From: Brachynemurus nebulosus
Taxonomy: Eukaryota > Arthropoda > Insecta > Neuroptera > Myrmeleontidae
NCBI GenBank assembly: GCA_035578155.1
Contig: JAPWDM010000007.1
Span: 30,354,413 to 30,418,412 of the forward strand
Length of the DNA: 64,000 nucleotides
Reading direction: 5' to 3'
Shown here: one piece after another, positions 27,314 through 38,594 of the stretch
How the letters are laid out: each line of letters opens with the position of its first letter
Position numbering within the stretch: position 1 is the first letter of the stretch
Notes under the pieces: model-generated
The model's database searches: none
The model's input: the letters and a program-made list of their open reading frames with translations, nothing else
Told to the model about the DNA's origin: nothing
Program-made: the position numbers and the translations under genes

Positions 27314-30300
27314 TTTTTTTTTTTTTTTTGTAGAAATGAATCGTCATCATTATGCCCTTTTTGTACGAAATTGTCGCTTAATTTTATTACTTCGTCGCGA
27401 ACGCCGTTCTGAAGGCGATCTAAACATTTTCCGTCCAGCCGAATTTCGTTGGAAAATTCATCAAGTGTGCGACAATCAGTGGCATCATTACGCGGTTAAT
27501 GTGCGTTTCCCCGAGGTCGAATTGTATATTGACGGTGTGCTCTTCAAAAATGAGAAGAAGAACCCGGAAATTATTGACGATTGGCCACTACATCCCACTA
27601 AAGGAATTAATACTACGCTTACTGTAGGTGCTTGCTGGCAAGGAGCCGACAACAAAATGAAACATCATTTCAAAGGATATTTAGCTGGTTTAAATATCTT
27701 ACTCAAAAAGACTGAAAAACCAGAAGTACTAAATTGCTTACATAAATGTAAAGAAAGTTTAGAAGTACCCGCCATGGAATTGTTACAGCCAGGAATGGAA
27801 CTTTTAACTAACTCAGGTAAATTTTTAATCAACTCAAAAACCCGACCACAAAACAGTTATTGACCCAAATCAACTTTTTATCAGATTTAACGGAATTGAG
27901 TATTGAAGGAGACAATAAGACTAATTTAGAAGTTTTAATGCGCAAAGTCGGTTACTCAAACACTCGAGAATTTCCTACACCAGGACGTCGTAACATTCAT
28001 ATAACTACCTCTGTAATGTAAGTAAAAAAAACACACTCAAAAATATTTTTACGAGCTAGCATTCGATTGATTTAATCATTATCAGATAGACTTGAATTGA
28101 ACTAAAAATCTGTTACACACACGCGAAATGATTTCTTTCTAGGTGTGATAATGGAAAATCTGTAAAAATTTCGCCGGTCGAATCCTATATTATGGTCTTA
28201 CAATCTCAAACGCCAAACATTAACGTGAACGGAACGTCTAACATTGCTCGAGAATATTCTGATTTCCGACAAGGTGTTCGAATTTTCGCTGACATTCACA
28301 TTCAGGTTCTCTCGAATGATCGCACAAAACTTCGGGCGCCCGCACAACAAAAACTGGACGAGTGTTCAATTTCTGTCTATCCTAGTTTGAATCCTGATCA
28401 CGAAAGTGTCAATTTACCCGAAAATTTGTTACAAAACTTTGGAATTGTTGCGAAAATTAACAAAGATGGTATTTCTTTAACTGGTTCTGATATGATTTTG
28501 AATTATGAACAGGTAAAATGTTTTGCGCGGGAAAATTTTAACGCATTTTTAACGTCAATTTTTCTTTTAGATCCTACGTGAAATCCAATATGTTAATCAA
28601 AAACCTGCTTACTATCTAAATCGAGTTTTTAAACTAATTTGTTCAGAGTTAAATGGACGATTTGTCAGCAACGAGTATGCTCAAACTGTGAGTCAATACA
28701 CGTCTCAATAGATGACACTTAAATAACTCCTAAATTAATTTTTAGTTAACTGTTATTCATCCGAGACTTGTCGCTCCGGCTAAAAGTAAAGAAACCGATT
28801 CAGACACTAAGGATGGTGACCAGAAAAAAGACGCCAAGTCAGATTCGATGTCCGATGAAAAGAAAACGGAAACACTTGAGGAAATTGCCAAACCTCCAAT
28901 CAATTTGGACAATCAGGCAGAATCGATAATCGCCAAGGCAATGGTATGTACGGTATACCACAGGGTTCTAATTGATGTCAGACTTTTTACCATTTTTTTT
29001 TTTTTTTTTTTTTTATTTAGGTTCATCGTCAGAATATCGATATGAAACCGGCGGAAATTTTAACCGATGAATATTTATCAGCCAGTTTACAGGAGCGTAC
29101 TCAAGCCGTCTTGGCCAGTGGAAGTAAGTTGCTAGCTAATCTTTTGCTAACTGACTGCTAATTATTTTTTCCTCTTGCTAGGTCATGCGGTTACCATCAT
29201 TATTGTGTTATGCGTCGGTTTCTTACTGTTCATGATTGTACTTGGCGTTATCCGTATCCGGTCCGCCCAACAAAATGGCGCACCTTTTACAGGTGAGTAA
29301 AATTCAATAGCCTCAAAAATATATTGCGTCATAGAAAACAAATGCTTACACGGTTCTAAATATTAAAAGAAATTTTAGGATCAAGCATCAGTGGCTCAAA
29401 ACACCATAACGTCGAAACCGGGGACATTCAAGATACCGAAATGGCTTGGGATGATTCAGCTTTAACTATCACTGTAAACCCAATGGATGTAAGTAGAAAA
29501 TTCAAATTTACTTTAGCTTTGTTCCTTTTTCACGAATCTTTAGTTCAAATCAGTAAAAATCATGCGCAGTTGGAAAAGTTGAAAATAATGCGTTCCTTTT
29601 AAAAAAATATATTACTTGTACTGATAGTTCAATGTTCCTTTTACTATGAATTTGAATTTGAACTGAGTTCAAAACAGTTCAATCAGTCCGGGATTTTTGT
29701 CAAGAATTTGAACTAGAATTTCAGTTTGTGTACAGTTTTGAAAAAATTATCAAAGAAAAAAAAGTTAAAGTTATTAAAATTTAAATAATAATTAAAATAT
29801 TTTTGTTGATTTTAACTATATATTTAAAATATTATTAAGACAAACTTTTATTTGCTTTACAAACTAAGGATTTTTATTAACCAATGTGGCGATTTGCTTC
29901 AAAAAAGATAATGTGTACTCCATCTAGTGTACGGTACATACACATTCTTATATCAATGGATTTTTGTTGCTTTTCTCTATGATGGTAGTGTCACACTTCT
30001 ATGCCCTCTATAGAATACTTTTAGCATTTATTGCGTTCCTTTTTAAAAATTCAGAATTATTAGTTCAAGTAATAATTCAATTCGATCATGCGTATTTGAC
30101 AAATTCATTATTATTTGAACCGTTCATCATTTTTAGAAAAGGAACAAAGCTTTTGTAACTGTTGTATAATTAACAATTTTTTCACTAGATGGATGGCGCC
30201 CCAAATCCTGCCAACGTGAAACTCGCAGAGGCCAATGGACATCGTATACCGGGCGTGAAAGATAACACAATGGCCAGCGAATTGAGTTGCAGCGACGACG

Positions 30301-30584
30301 AGGATTCATGTGACGAGGAACAGTCGGACGACTCGGATGACGACTCACAGGACGACAGTGATTGCGACACCGGAAGACGTAGATTGGATCATTGTGTAGG
30401 TGAGTCAAGTGATGATGAAGAAAATTGCATGACAGGACCTAATAGCGGTAAGATTTGTAAATAACTTAAAAAAAATCAACCAAAATTCTGATTTTTTTTC
30501 GTTTTGTTTTTTTTTTTTTGGATAGGTCGTCGTAATAAATATCAAAATGTTAACCAATTAGAATGGGACAACTCAACAATGTAA
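5231..30584 (+). CDS. Cals: Calsyntenin (alcadein)
   Basis: Coding exons: 5231-5327, 24730-24887, 24967-25088, 25507-25991, 26887-27213, 27334-27816, 27885-28017, 28143-28512, 28571-28687, 28746-28943, 29021-29123, 29182-29292, 29379-29488, 30189-30399 (or -30447) and 30526-30584. All joins stay in frame, giving 1027 or 1043 residues. Domain order: signal peptide (MLSRLCFVLIAIEFVFC); two cadherin repeats with calcium-site motifs DINEYPP and DRDC; an LNS/laminin-G domain with the family phrases GHIGKGCDRDTYS, MNRHHYALFVRNCRLILLLR and VCDNQWHHYAVNV; the calsyntenin juxtamembrane region; one membrane helix at about 867-889 (TIIIVLCVGFLLFMIVLGVI); then an acidic tail. The tail has two tryptophan-acidic kinesin light chain motifs, MAWDDSALT and, at the C-terminus, LEWDNSTM. 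Known family role: a postsynaptic type I membrane protein and kinesin-1 cargo adaptor, processed like APP. The start is the only ATG that supplies a signal peptide, and exon 1 joins exon 2 through a split valine codon across 19.4 kb. Confidence 0.97.
11957..12212. mobile_element. MITE-like inverted-repeat element
   Basis: Ends are 31-bp near-perfect inverted repeats. ATATTGCGCGTACTCTTTCT begins at 11957 and its complement ends at 12212, with two mismatches. The element is 256 bp and non-coding. No target duplication could be fixed with confidence. Confidence 0.65.
12270..12541 (+). repeat. Dispersed repeat, copy A
   Basis: Aligns along its length with 20110-20375 in the same orientation. Shared landmarks in order: ACATAATTCA, CTTCTAAACAAG, TTTACACATG, ATAATATAAAAATTG, ATCGCAAATTAATGTT and ATTATGCAT. 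Small indels separate the copies. Non-coding, family unknown. Confidence 0.75.
13605..14195. mobile_element. MITE-like element with long terminal inverted repeats
   Basis: AATTGAAGAGGTGGATTCCA begins at 13605. Its complement, including the following AAAGGCGC(T/C)AAGTCA, ends at 14195. The inverted match spans about 37 bp with two differences. The word GCGCTAAGTCA recurs just inside the left end (near 13776), as subterminal repeats often do. The 591-bp interior has no credible coding region; the 123-codon open frame overlapping the right end is chance. Confidence 0.75.
16010..16565 (+). repeat. ~168-bp monomer element, copy 2 (interrupted)
   Basis: Monomer landmarks (GACACTTTTTTAAGCATTGA at 16032, GTGTAATATGAAATGTCGTT near 16430, a second CGACACTTTTTTTGAGCATT near 16477, and GTAGCCCGGTATCATTTG) continue across the locus. 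The array is split by a hAT-like insertion at 16078-16346. Removing the insertion and one TSD restores a continuous monomer. Confidence 0.75.
16078..16346. mobile_element. hAT-like non-autonomous element inside the monomer array
   Basis: The 269-bp element begins CAGGGCAGTAACTAG and ends CTAGTTACAGCCCTG, an imperfect inverted repeat of about 15 bp starting with CAGGG, as in many hAT elements. It is flanked by ATTCTTTG (16070-16077) and ATTCTTTA (16347-16354), an 8-bp duplication with one change, the size expected for hAT. Its interior is unusually GC-rich for the region (GGGGCCTCGGGGCCCC). Confidence 0.85.
19928..20027 (+). repeat. Dispersed repeat shared with 48841-48937
   Basis: Matches 48841-48937 in the same orientation through TTTTAGT, TTCTAG, AAAACAAATTTCT, CATAGTCCCGGGC, GTCTTACCATAA and GCTGTAATAGCT. 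Family not recognised. Confidence 0.7.
20110..20375 (+). repeat. Dispersed repeat, copy B
   Basis: Partner of 12270-12541; see that entry for shared landmarks. The preceding bases (before about 20110) are not shared, so the left boundary is probably close to the family end or to a truncation. Confidence 0.75.
21041..21160 (+). repeat. Dispersed repeat shared with 62780-62925
   Basis: Shared landmarks in order: TTGTGACGTCA, AGCTGT and TTAGAATAGTTTTTTAATTT. Both copies contain a CRE-like TGACGTCA at the same place. The family is not recognised. Confidence 0.55.
22130..22605 (-). repeat. ~168-bp monomer element, copy 3 (reverse orientation)
   Basis: Three monomer junctions (ATGCTTAAAAAATTGG near 22214, ATATTTAAAAAAAGTG near 22381, ATGCTTAAAAAAGTGTCG near 22552) are about 167-171 bp apart. 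The array ends at 22570-22605 with the complement of the non-monomer end also seen at position 38 (TTTGGGACTCTAGACATTTT). This shows the family has a defined end plus a variable number of monomers. Confidence 0.8.
23551..24022. mobile_element. Palindromic fold-back element, 472 bp
   Basis: TAAGGATGTTTGGGAGGTAT begins at 23551 and its near-complement ends at 24022. The two arms (about 23551-23725 and 23853-24022) pair over roughly 170 bp with scattered mismatches, leaving a spacer of about 125 bp. The 85-codon open frame at 23780-24037 is a product of the arm sequence and not a gene. Confidence 0.85.
25111..25474 (-). mobile_element. hAT-like element, diverged copy, in calsyntenin intron 3
   Basis: Reverse-orientation relative of 33638-34014. 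Both are full of TTAATCGATTAATCGAC words, share TAGTCGACTATTTTAC and GTATGCTCAAT (or complement), and have related ends (CAACTCGACATGAC here, GTGATGTGGGAGTCGAG there). Terminal bases have diverged and I could not define the target duplication. Confidence 0.65.
26088..26845. mobile_element. Cals: hAT-like element, 758 bp, in calsyntenin intron 4
   Basis: Begins CAGGGCCGGGAA and ends TTCCCAGCCCTG, a 12-bp inverted repeat with one mismatch. It is flanked by the exact 8-bp direct repeat CTCAAAAT at 26080-26087 and 26846-26853. The interior is AT-rich, repeats CATTTTCCATTTT-type words near both ends and has no coding capacity. It lies wholly within the intron between the second cadherin segment and the GHIGKGCD exon. 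Confidence 0.9.
27271..27315. repeat. (TTTA)n microsatellite
   Basis: About eleven TTTA units followed by a T run, forming the polypyrimidine-side of calsyntenin intron 5 directly before the acceptor at 27333. Confidence 0.9.
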
Positions 30585-31175
30585 AATTCTTCAGATAATG
30601 TATAAAAATCTTATATCTCCCCTTTTCTCTACACAAAACCTAAAAATTTATCAAAAGCTATCATCAAATGTTAAAGGTTTCAAAATTATTCATTTGAGAA
30701 CAACAAATAGATTTGTTCAAAATCACCGTAAATGAATGTATTTGTTGTCAATTGGGGGGCAGCCGTGCAGCTATATCAAAATTTAGTGCGATTATAAAAA
30801 TTAGTTATATATATAACTCTAAGCAATTTTAATACATATGAGAATAACATTTTTTAAACCACAATTTTTATGTTGTATATTAAAAATCGTCAATGTAACT
30901 AGCCTCATGATAAAATTCGCCGATTTTTAATTATTTTTGAATCAAATTTACTTTATAAAAATACAACTTTTATTCATTTAAACTTGTGTAACATGTTTCG
31001 ATTAATATTAATCATTATTAAACAGAATGATTTTAATTAAATCGTTAAAAATTCTATAAATACAGTCAGAAAACTACGCACTTTGAAGCAAAAAAATGAT
31101 AGAATACTACTACACCGTGTATAAGACTTGTCAATTGTTTGATAATTATCATATTGATCGAAACATATCACATTG

Positions 31176-31181
31176 AATAAA
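31176..31181 (+). terminator. Cals: Poly(A) signal for calsyntenin
   Basis: AATAAA 592 bases after the stop codon, followed within 10-30 bases by a GT/T-rich stretch (GTGATGTTTTTGTGGAGTG), as expected downstream of a cleavage site. Other AATAAA words exist further on, so this is the first well-supported one and not necessarily the only one. Confidence 0.55.
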
Positions 31182-32794
31182 AGTGATGTTTTTGTGGAGT
31201 GTTTTTATTTATCTTTCGGATCACATATCCAATCAAAACAAATTTACGCTAAACCTAGTGCGTGTTAATTTTAAAACCGATCTCACACAAGCAATAAAAA
31301 AAAATAGAAAAAAAAATATGAAGTCAAATAGTTAACATGCCACAGCATCAAATAGTTAACTTCCTCATCTGGATAGTAGATCTTAACATAATCGATAGAA
31401 AATAAGTTAATTGTAAAAAAAAAAAAAAAACATTACTCGTCCAAATATTAATGTTTAAAATTGTCCATATGGTGTTTAAATGTCCTTTAAAAAAAAAGAA
31501 AAGTATGTGTTTATAAAAAAGAAAAATGTATAAAAAAATCTATTTAATAATTTTCTTCTCACCTACTCTTCACCTGCCCGAAAATTGTCTTTTCACGCCA
31601 TTAATTTTCACAACCTATACTAAAAATATATATATAGAAAATAAGTTAACAAATAAAAGAATATATTTTTCGTAGCTTTTCGTGGAGGGAGAAATTGAAT
31701 ATAATTTTTAAAGAATTATTTTGAGCTTAATGTGGTAACAGATTTGTTTAGAGCTAAATAATTTTATAAATAATTATTTTTTAATGGTTTTAATCAAATA
31801 CAATAATTCAGACACCATTTTGTAACCCCTTGTAAAACCCCGACCCCCTTCATTAATTCCCCCGGCCATTTCCCATCCATTCGTACACTGTTTGTCAAAA
31901 CGTTATTATTATTTTTTTTTGCAGTGTACAAATGGAATTGAACAAAATTATAGGCGAGTTGACATTTTTATTTAAATCAAACAACTTCGACTGCATTATG
32001 GGTAGTATTATGATTGGAGTTGTCATAACGTGACAGTATCAGAAATTAAAATGGTGGTGCAAAAATGGTAGCAAAGTACAATAAAAAATTCCGTTTCAGT
32101 TGTTTGTTCGGTAGAGTGAACGTCACTTTTGAAAGTCAAATGTTTATTAAAAATTTGTCAACTGGCCTACTGGCGTAACAAAATCGCTTCACAAATTACT
32201 AACACAAATTTTGTTGTTTTTTTTTTAAAAGAAAAATCGAATTTTTTTTTTTTCAAAAAAAAAAATTGTAACAGAGATACAGAAAATTGAATGGATCCAG
32301 TTTGTTATTCTTGCCGTCCCAAATGAAAAACTCTGTTATTCAAAAAATTCAAGCACATATCATTAAAGTTTGCACGCAATACGTTGCTTCTCAACTTAGA
32401 TTGTTTTACCCAAAACGCTTTCATTTCCCTTATTCTTAATACAAACCATGTATTAACAGCTTCTGATATGACCAAAAAAGTCTTGTTGAAATTTTCTGTG
32501 TCTCTGTTCGAAAAAAAATAACGTCTCGAGGATAATTTTTTCGCACAAATTTTTTCGAATTAAAAAAACAAAAATCGTTCAATTTTGAAATTTTTTTTTA
32601 TTTTGCACTTTTTTAATGTGAGTATTATTTTCGTTTCGTAACGAATTTCTGTTACACTGGGACTTTGCGAATATATAAGATTTTGATGAATTGATTTTCA
32701 TGTGCCATTTTGAATTTTTTAAATTGTTTTACTAGTTTTGTTAAATCAATCTTATATATTCAGACGTATTTTAGACCATCGGCTATCGGACACT

Positions 32795-33016
32795 TCATTC
32801 AAACAATTTCGAACCGATTGGAATTTCGTATAAAGACCCGATTGAGAAACTCGCGGTACGCAAGGGAATCACAGGTGTCCAGTTGTTATGAAATTTACTA
32901 ACAACAAATTTCATAATTTCTCGTTTTTTTTTTTTTTGAAAGTCAACATTTTTCGTGATATTTACGAATATCATCGGCCCAATGACTGATCCTTGCGAAA
33001 CGCCCGGGTAGTTCAA
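32795..33016 (-). pseudogene. Scrap of LINE-type reverse transcriptase
   Basis: The minus-strand frame begins with NYPGVSQGSVIGPMIF. This resembles the conserved G-x-PQGS-x-L/I-GP-x-x-F block of non-LTR retrotransposon reverse transcriptases, with the proline replaced by serine. The similarity fades after about 20 residues and no FADD-type catalytic block follows, so at most a decayed fragment is present. Confidence 0.4.
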
Positions 33017-33637
33017 TCAGATTGTTCTTATACAAAAATTTAATCGATGTCAAATTGCGTTGAATGATGTGTTTGATAAGTGTTTTGGGCTATTTGTTTG
33101 GTATTTACAGTTTTTTGTTTTTTTTTTAAATATTTGAAAACATTCCATTTTTAAATATAGTATTTTAAATGTACTTAAATTTTTATTTGTATAAAAATGA
33201 TAATTGCTTTTATTACTAAAAATAAAACTCGAATAAAGAATAATATTTAAAAGTAAAGGATAATCTTATGTTTCTAAAGCACGTCCAGCAGCGATTAACT
33301 AATTTTTTCACACCAGTGAGTCTTTTCAATGTGAATTTGTTAGAAACATTTGATTAATTAATATATTAATTATTGTATTTAAGAAAGAAAACAAATGCTT
33401 TTAATAATATTAAGATATTATGGTTGAAAAAAATGAAAAACATCTTACATTGTGTTAATACATGGAAAGTAATAAATGTATAAAAAATTTATGTATATCC
33501 TTTTAAGTATAAAGTTTCTTTATTTCATTTTTAATAATAAATAAATAAAACATTGCCTGTGTTATAAATTTTCTTTTTTTGCGTTTAATTACCCTTATTG
33601 CTTTCCATTCCTTTATATCCTGTTTATTAGTATGTAC

Positions 33638-34014
33638 TAGTGATGTGGGAGTCGAGATGCAGTTAGTCGATTAATCGACTAAAGTTGTTTTTCAGACAGA
33701 ATTAGTCATTAGTCGAAAATATTGAGCATACAATAGTCGACTAATCGACAAAATTTTTAATCGAATTCATAAATTAGTTAAACTATTTCAAAAACAATTT
33801 TTTTTTTTTTATATTTATGAAAAAAAAAATATATGACCCATTTTTTTTAAATATAATAAATAATACAGAAAGATTATTAAATTAGTCGTTTTTAGACATT
33901 TAAAAAAAAAAAATTAATCGTTTTAGTTATTTAGTCAAAGGTAAAATAGTCGACTAAAAATGACTAAATGTAAATAAAATTAGTCGATTAATCGATTAAC
34001 CATCCGACATCACT
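33638..34014. mobile_element. hAT-like element, 377 bp
   Basis: Flanked by the exact 8-bp direct repeat GTATGTAC at 33630-33637 and 34015-34022. The ends TAGTGATGTGGGA and TCCGACATCACT form an imperfect inverted repeat of the T/CAGTGATG type seen in hAT elements. The interior is dense in TTAGTCGATTAATCGAC words near both ends, which are probable subterminal repeats. A diverged relative sits at 25111-25474. Confidence 0.88.
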
Positions 34015-34350
34015 GTATGTACCATAAAGAAGCAGTACACTACCGTAAAATTGAGTTGAATCAAAACAAAAGTGGGAATTGGAACAAATCGAATTAGAAT
34101 TTGATTAGCAATAATTTCAAACGTGACGTCTGCCTGTAAAAAGACATTCAACAGTAAATTCACTTTCCAAGCAAAATAATCATACCGTCAAACGAAGTAG
34201 AACGGAACAGTTTTGAACTTTACATTCGTTACGTAAGCTCAACATAGATGTAGAATCAAGAGATGCACAATTTTTTAGTATGTTTTCATTCTGGACATGC
34301 GCATAAAACAAAAGAACGTAACGGCCATGTTTTTTTTTCGACTGATATTA

Positions 34351-34710
34351 TGGAGGGTAGATATCAGGAGCACCATCTCTGTATCAAAAAGTGTCCATAG
34401 AAAGTCGTAAATAGTGGCGGCGCCACTGTAGCAAAAGGGTAAATTTAGAGAAGTAAACAAGGAAAGAAAAACATTTGCGTTGTTATGTAATTATTGTTTA
34501 TTTATTATAATTGTTACATAGGTATAATAGTTTTATTATTTTAAAAATTTTTATAAAACTCAACACAAAAAAATCACTATACTCTTTTGCTACTCTAGCG
34601 CTATTCTGGCGAGTTTTTGAACTGTTACTTAGTACTTAAAACGGGACACTTTTTGAACTATTTTTCTATTGTTTTCCGACCAAGATAGTCCTCCTGATAT
34701 CTACCCTCCA
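34351..34710. mobile_element. TA-flanked inverted-repeat element
   Basis: TGGAGGGTAGATATCAGGAG at 34351-34370 and its exact complement at 34691-34710 are flanked by TA on both sides, as for Tc1/mariner-type non-autonomous elements. Length 360 bp, non-coding; the short open frame at 34275-34460 overlaps the left end by chance. Confidence 0.82.
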
Positions 34711-35273
34711 TAACTGATATTAAGCAAACTTCGAAAATTATAAATGTTTTCTTGTGAACTAAGTTTTAAGCAACACACTTAAAACTACTTTTCTGGGTCA
34801 GTATTTCCTGAACATAATTAGTACTCTAGTGTATCGCCTAATTGATTTTTTGGTTCACACCCAACGACTCGTAGTTGATAAAAATTTTTACTGTTACAAA
34901 TTTTTTAAAACCCAATTGAGTTACTATCGATCAGTGTTAATAAATATAAATTAAAATACTACATTTTGATCCCAATCAATAAGAAAATTTTAATTTTTAG
35001 GAATGAAATGAGTTTATGAAAATGTTTGTACAACCCTGGCATTCATGCTTATAGATACAACAACTGCGGCAAATTAAAATGCGACTTATTGATCATGACG
35101 ACGTTTTGAATTGACCGACATACTGACTTGCGTTACATGCTCAATTCGTGATATCGTACGCGTGGGGGAAATCACCAAAGAGAATATCACAATTTAGGTC
35201 ACACATTTGATATCCAACTCGTCGATATCGAGCTCACCATTCCTGTCTGAACGATACAGGAATTCAGTTTAAA

Positions 35274-37530
<2,257 letters not shown>

Positions 37531-38594
37531 GCAGTGACATCTGTTGTACTAATTAATCAAATAACATTCTTTATTTAGATGAATTAAAAAACTTTTTATA
37601 AAAATGTAATTCGGTCATCGTTTTTAGATGAATTATTTTTATTTCATTTTATCCGTCATCTTTTAAGTTGTACATGTGTATTTGGACAAAACGAACAGCA
37701 TAATACATAAAATGCCCTGAAAACAACTACATTATTGTAAAATCTTAATAAAATAAATAAGTTTAAAACAAAACAAAAATTTTCACTGAAACCCGGCTCT
37801 GTTTTTAAAATCCTGATATCCCATCCAGGATAACAGTAGAAGTCCGTCTGATATACATATTTATGAGACAGCTCTAAATATCGAAAATTTTATCTCATAC
37901 ACACAATTAGGTATGTCCCCTTAAATCATTTTTGAATTTACATAAAATCATAGAAGTCTAGTGAAGTCGAAACAGTACTAGAGTACAATTATAGATAATA
38001 TTTCTTCAATTTACTAATCTTAAATTATTATCATAATTTATAATAAATTAATGTAATTAATTTATATTTATTGCTAATAATAAACAAAAAATCTATTTAT
38101 TTTAAATGAAATAACAGTAGAGAAAAAACTGAACATGTCGCTACTCGTTATTTATTTAAATAGTATTTATTCTTTAGTCCGCCATTTTATTGCTATTTAT
38201 AATACATACATATGAACATTACTACATAAGATACATTACAATTGTGAATGCAATGTGTCAAAAATTATTGGTAAATGCGAACAAAACAATATTAAAATAA
38301 TAAAAATAAAAATACGTTTCCATTTATTGAAATTATTTGAAAAATGCCCGTTTGATAATAATTAAATGACAATATCATTTAACGCGTGTTTTATGTAAAA
38401 ATTTGAAATTGTTTTGGATGTTCTGGTATATTTTTACAATTTTTTTTTTGCTGTGAATTAAGAAAAAACGCTCGATCCAATGTGCCATGTATGACTTAAT
38501 TATTTACAAAGATCAAAAATTTAAACAGTTGCCGAATTTGAATTTACGGGATATGTGTGCCACCGTTTAACAGTTGGGATGACGTTTTTAAAAA
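37531..38594. other. Gap between ATP synthase beta and the Psc-like gene
   Basis: About the first 220 bases look like 3' untranslated region ending at the poly(A) signal at 37747. The rest is extremely AT-rich with no repeats I could pair and no coding exon. It should contain the promoter of the Psc-like gene; no specific element is recognised. Confidence 0.6.
37747..37752 (+). terminator. ATPsynbeta: Poly(A) signal for ATP synthase beta
   Basis: AATAAA 217 bases after the stop codon, overlapping a second AATAAA in AATAAAATAAATAAG. It is the first canonical signal after the gene. Confidence 0.5.

Larger units (their letters stand above)
30585..35273. other. Calsyntenin 3' UTR and intergenic DNA
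   Basis: The first 600 bases are the likely calsyntenin 3' untranslated region. The remainder has no recognised gene. It holds a LINE-like reverse-transcriptase scrap (near 32795-33016), a hAT-like element (33638-34014) and a TA-flanked inverted-repeat element (34351-34710). A 23-24-nt doublet around AATAGTTAACATGCC/AATAGTTAACTTCC occurs near 31327-31362. The 5' untranslated region of ATP synthase beta should lie just before 35274. Confidence 0.6.

Noticed and set aside
30133..30408. Minus-strand frames over the calsyntenin acidic exon
   Set aside because: Serine-rich and arginine-rich shadows of GAC/GAT-rich acidic coding sequence.
31327..31362. AATAGTTAACATGCC/AATAGTTAACTTCC doublet as a regulatory site in the calsyntenin 3' region
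   Set aside because: Lies beyond the best poly(A) signal and is only two short AT-rich copies; chance similarity is likely.
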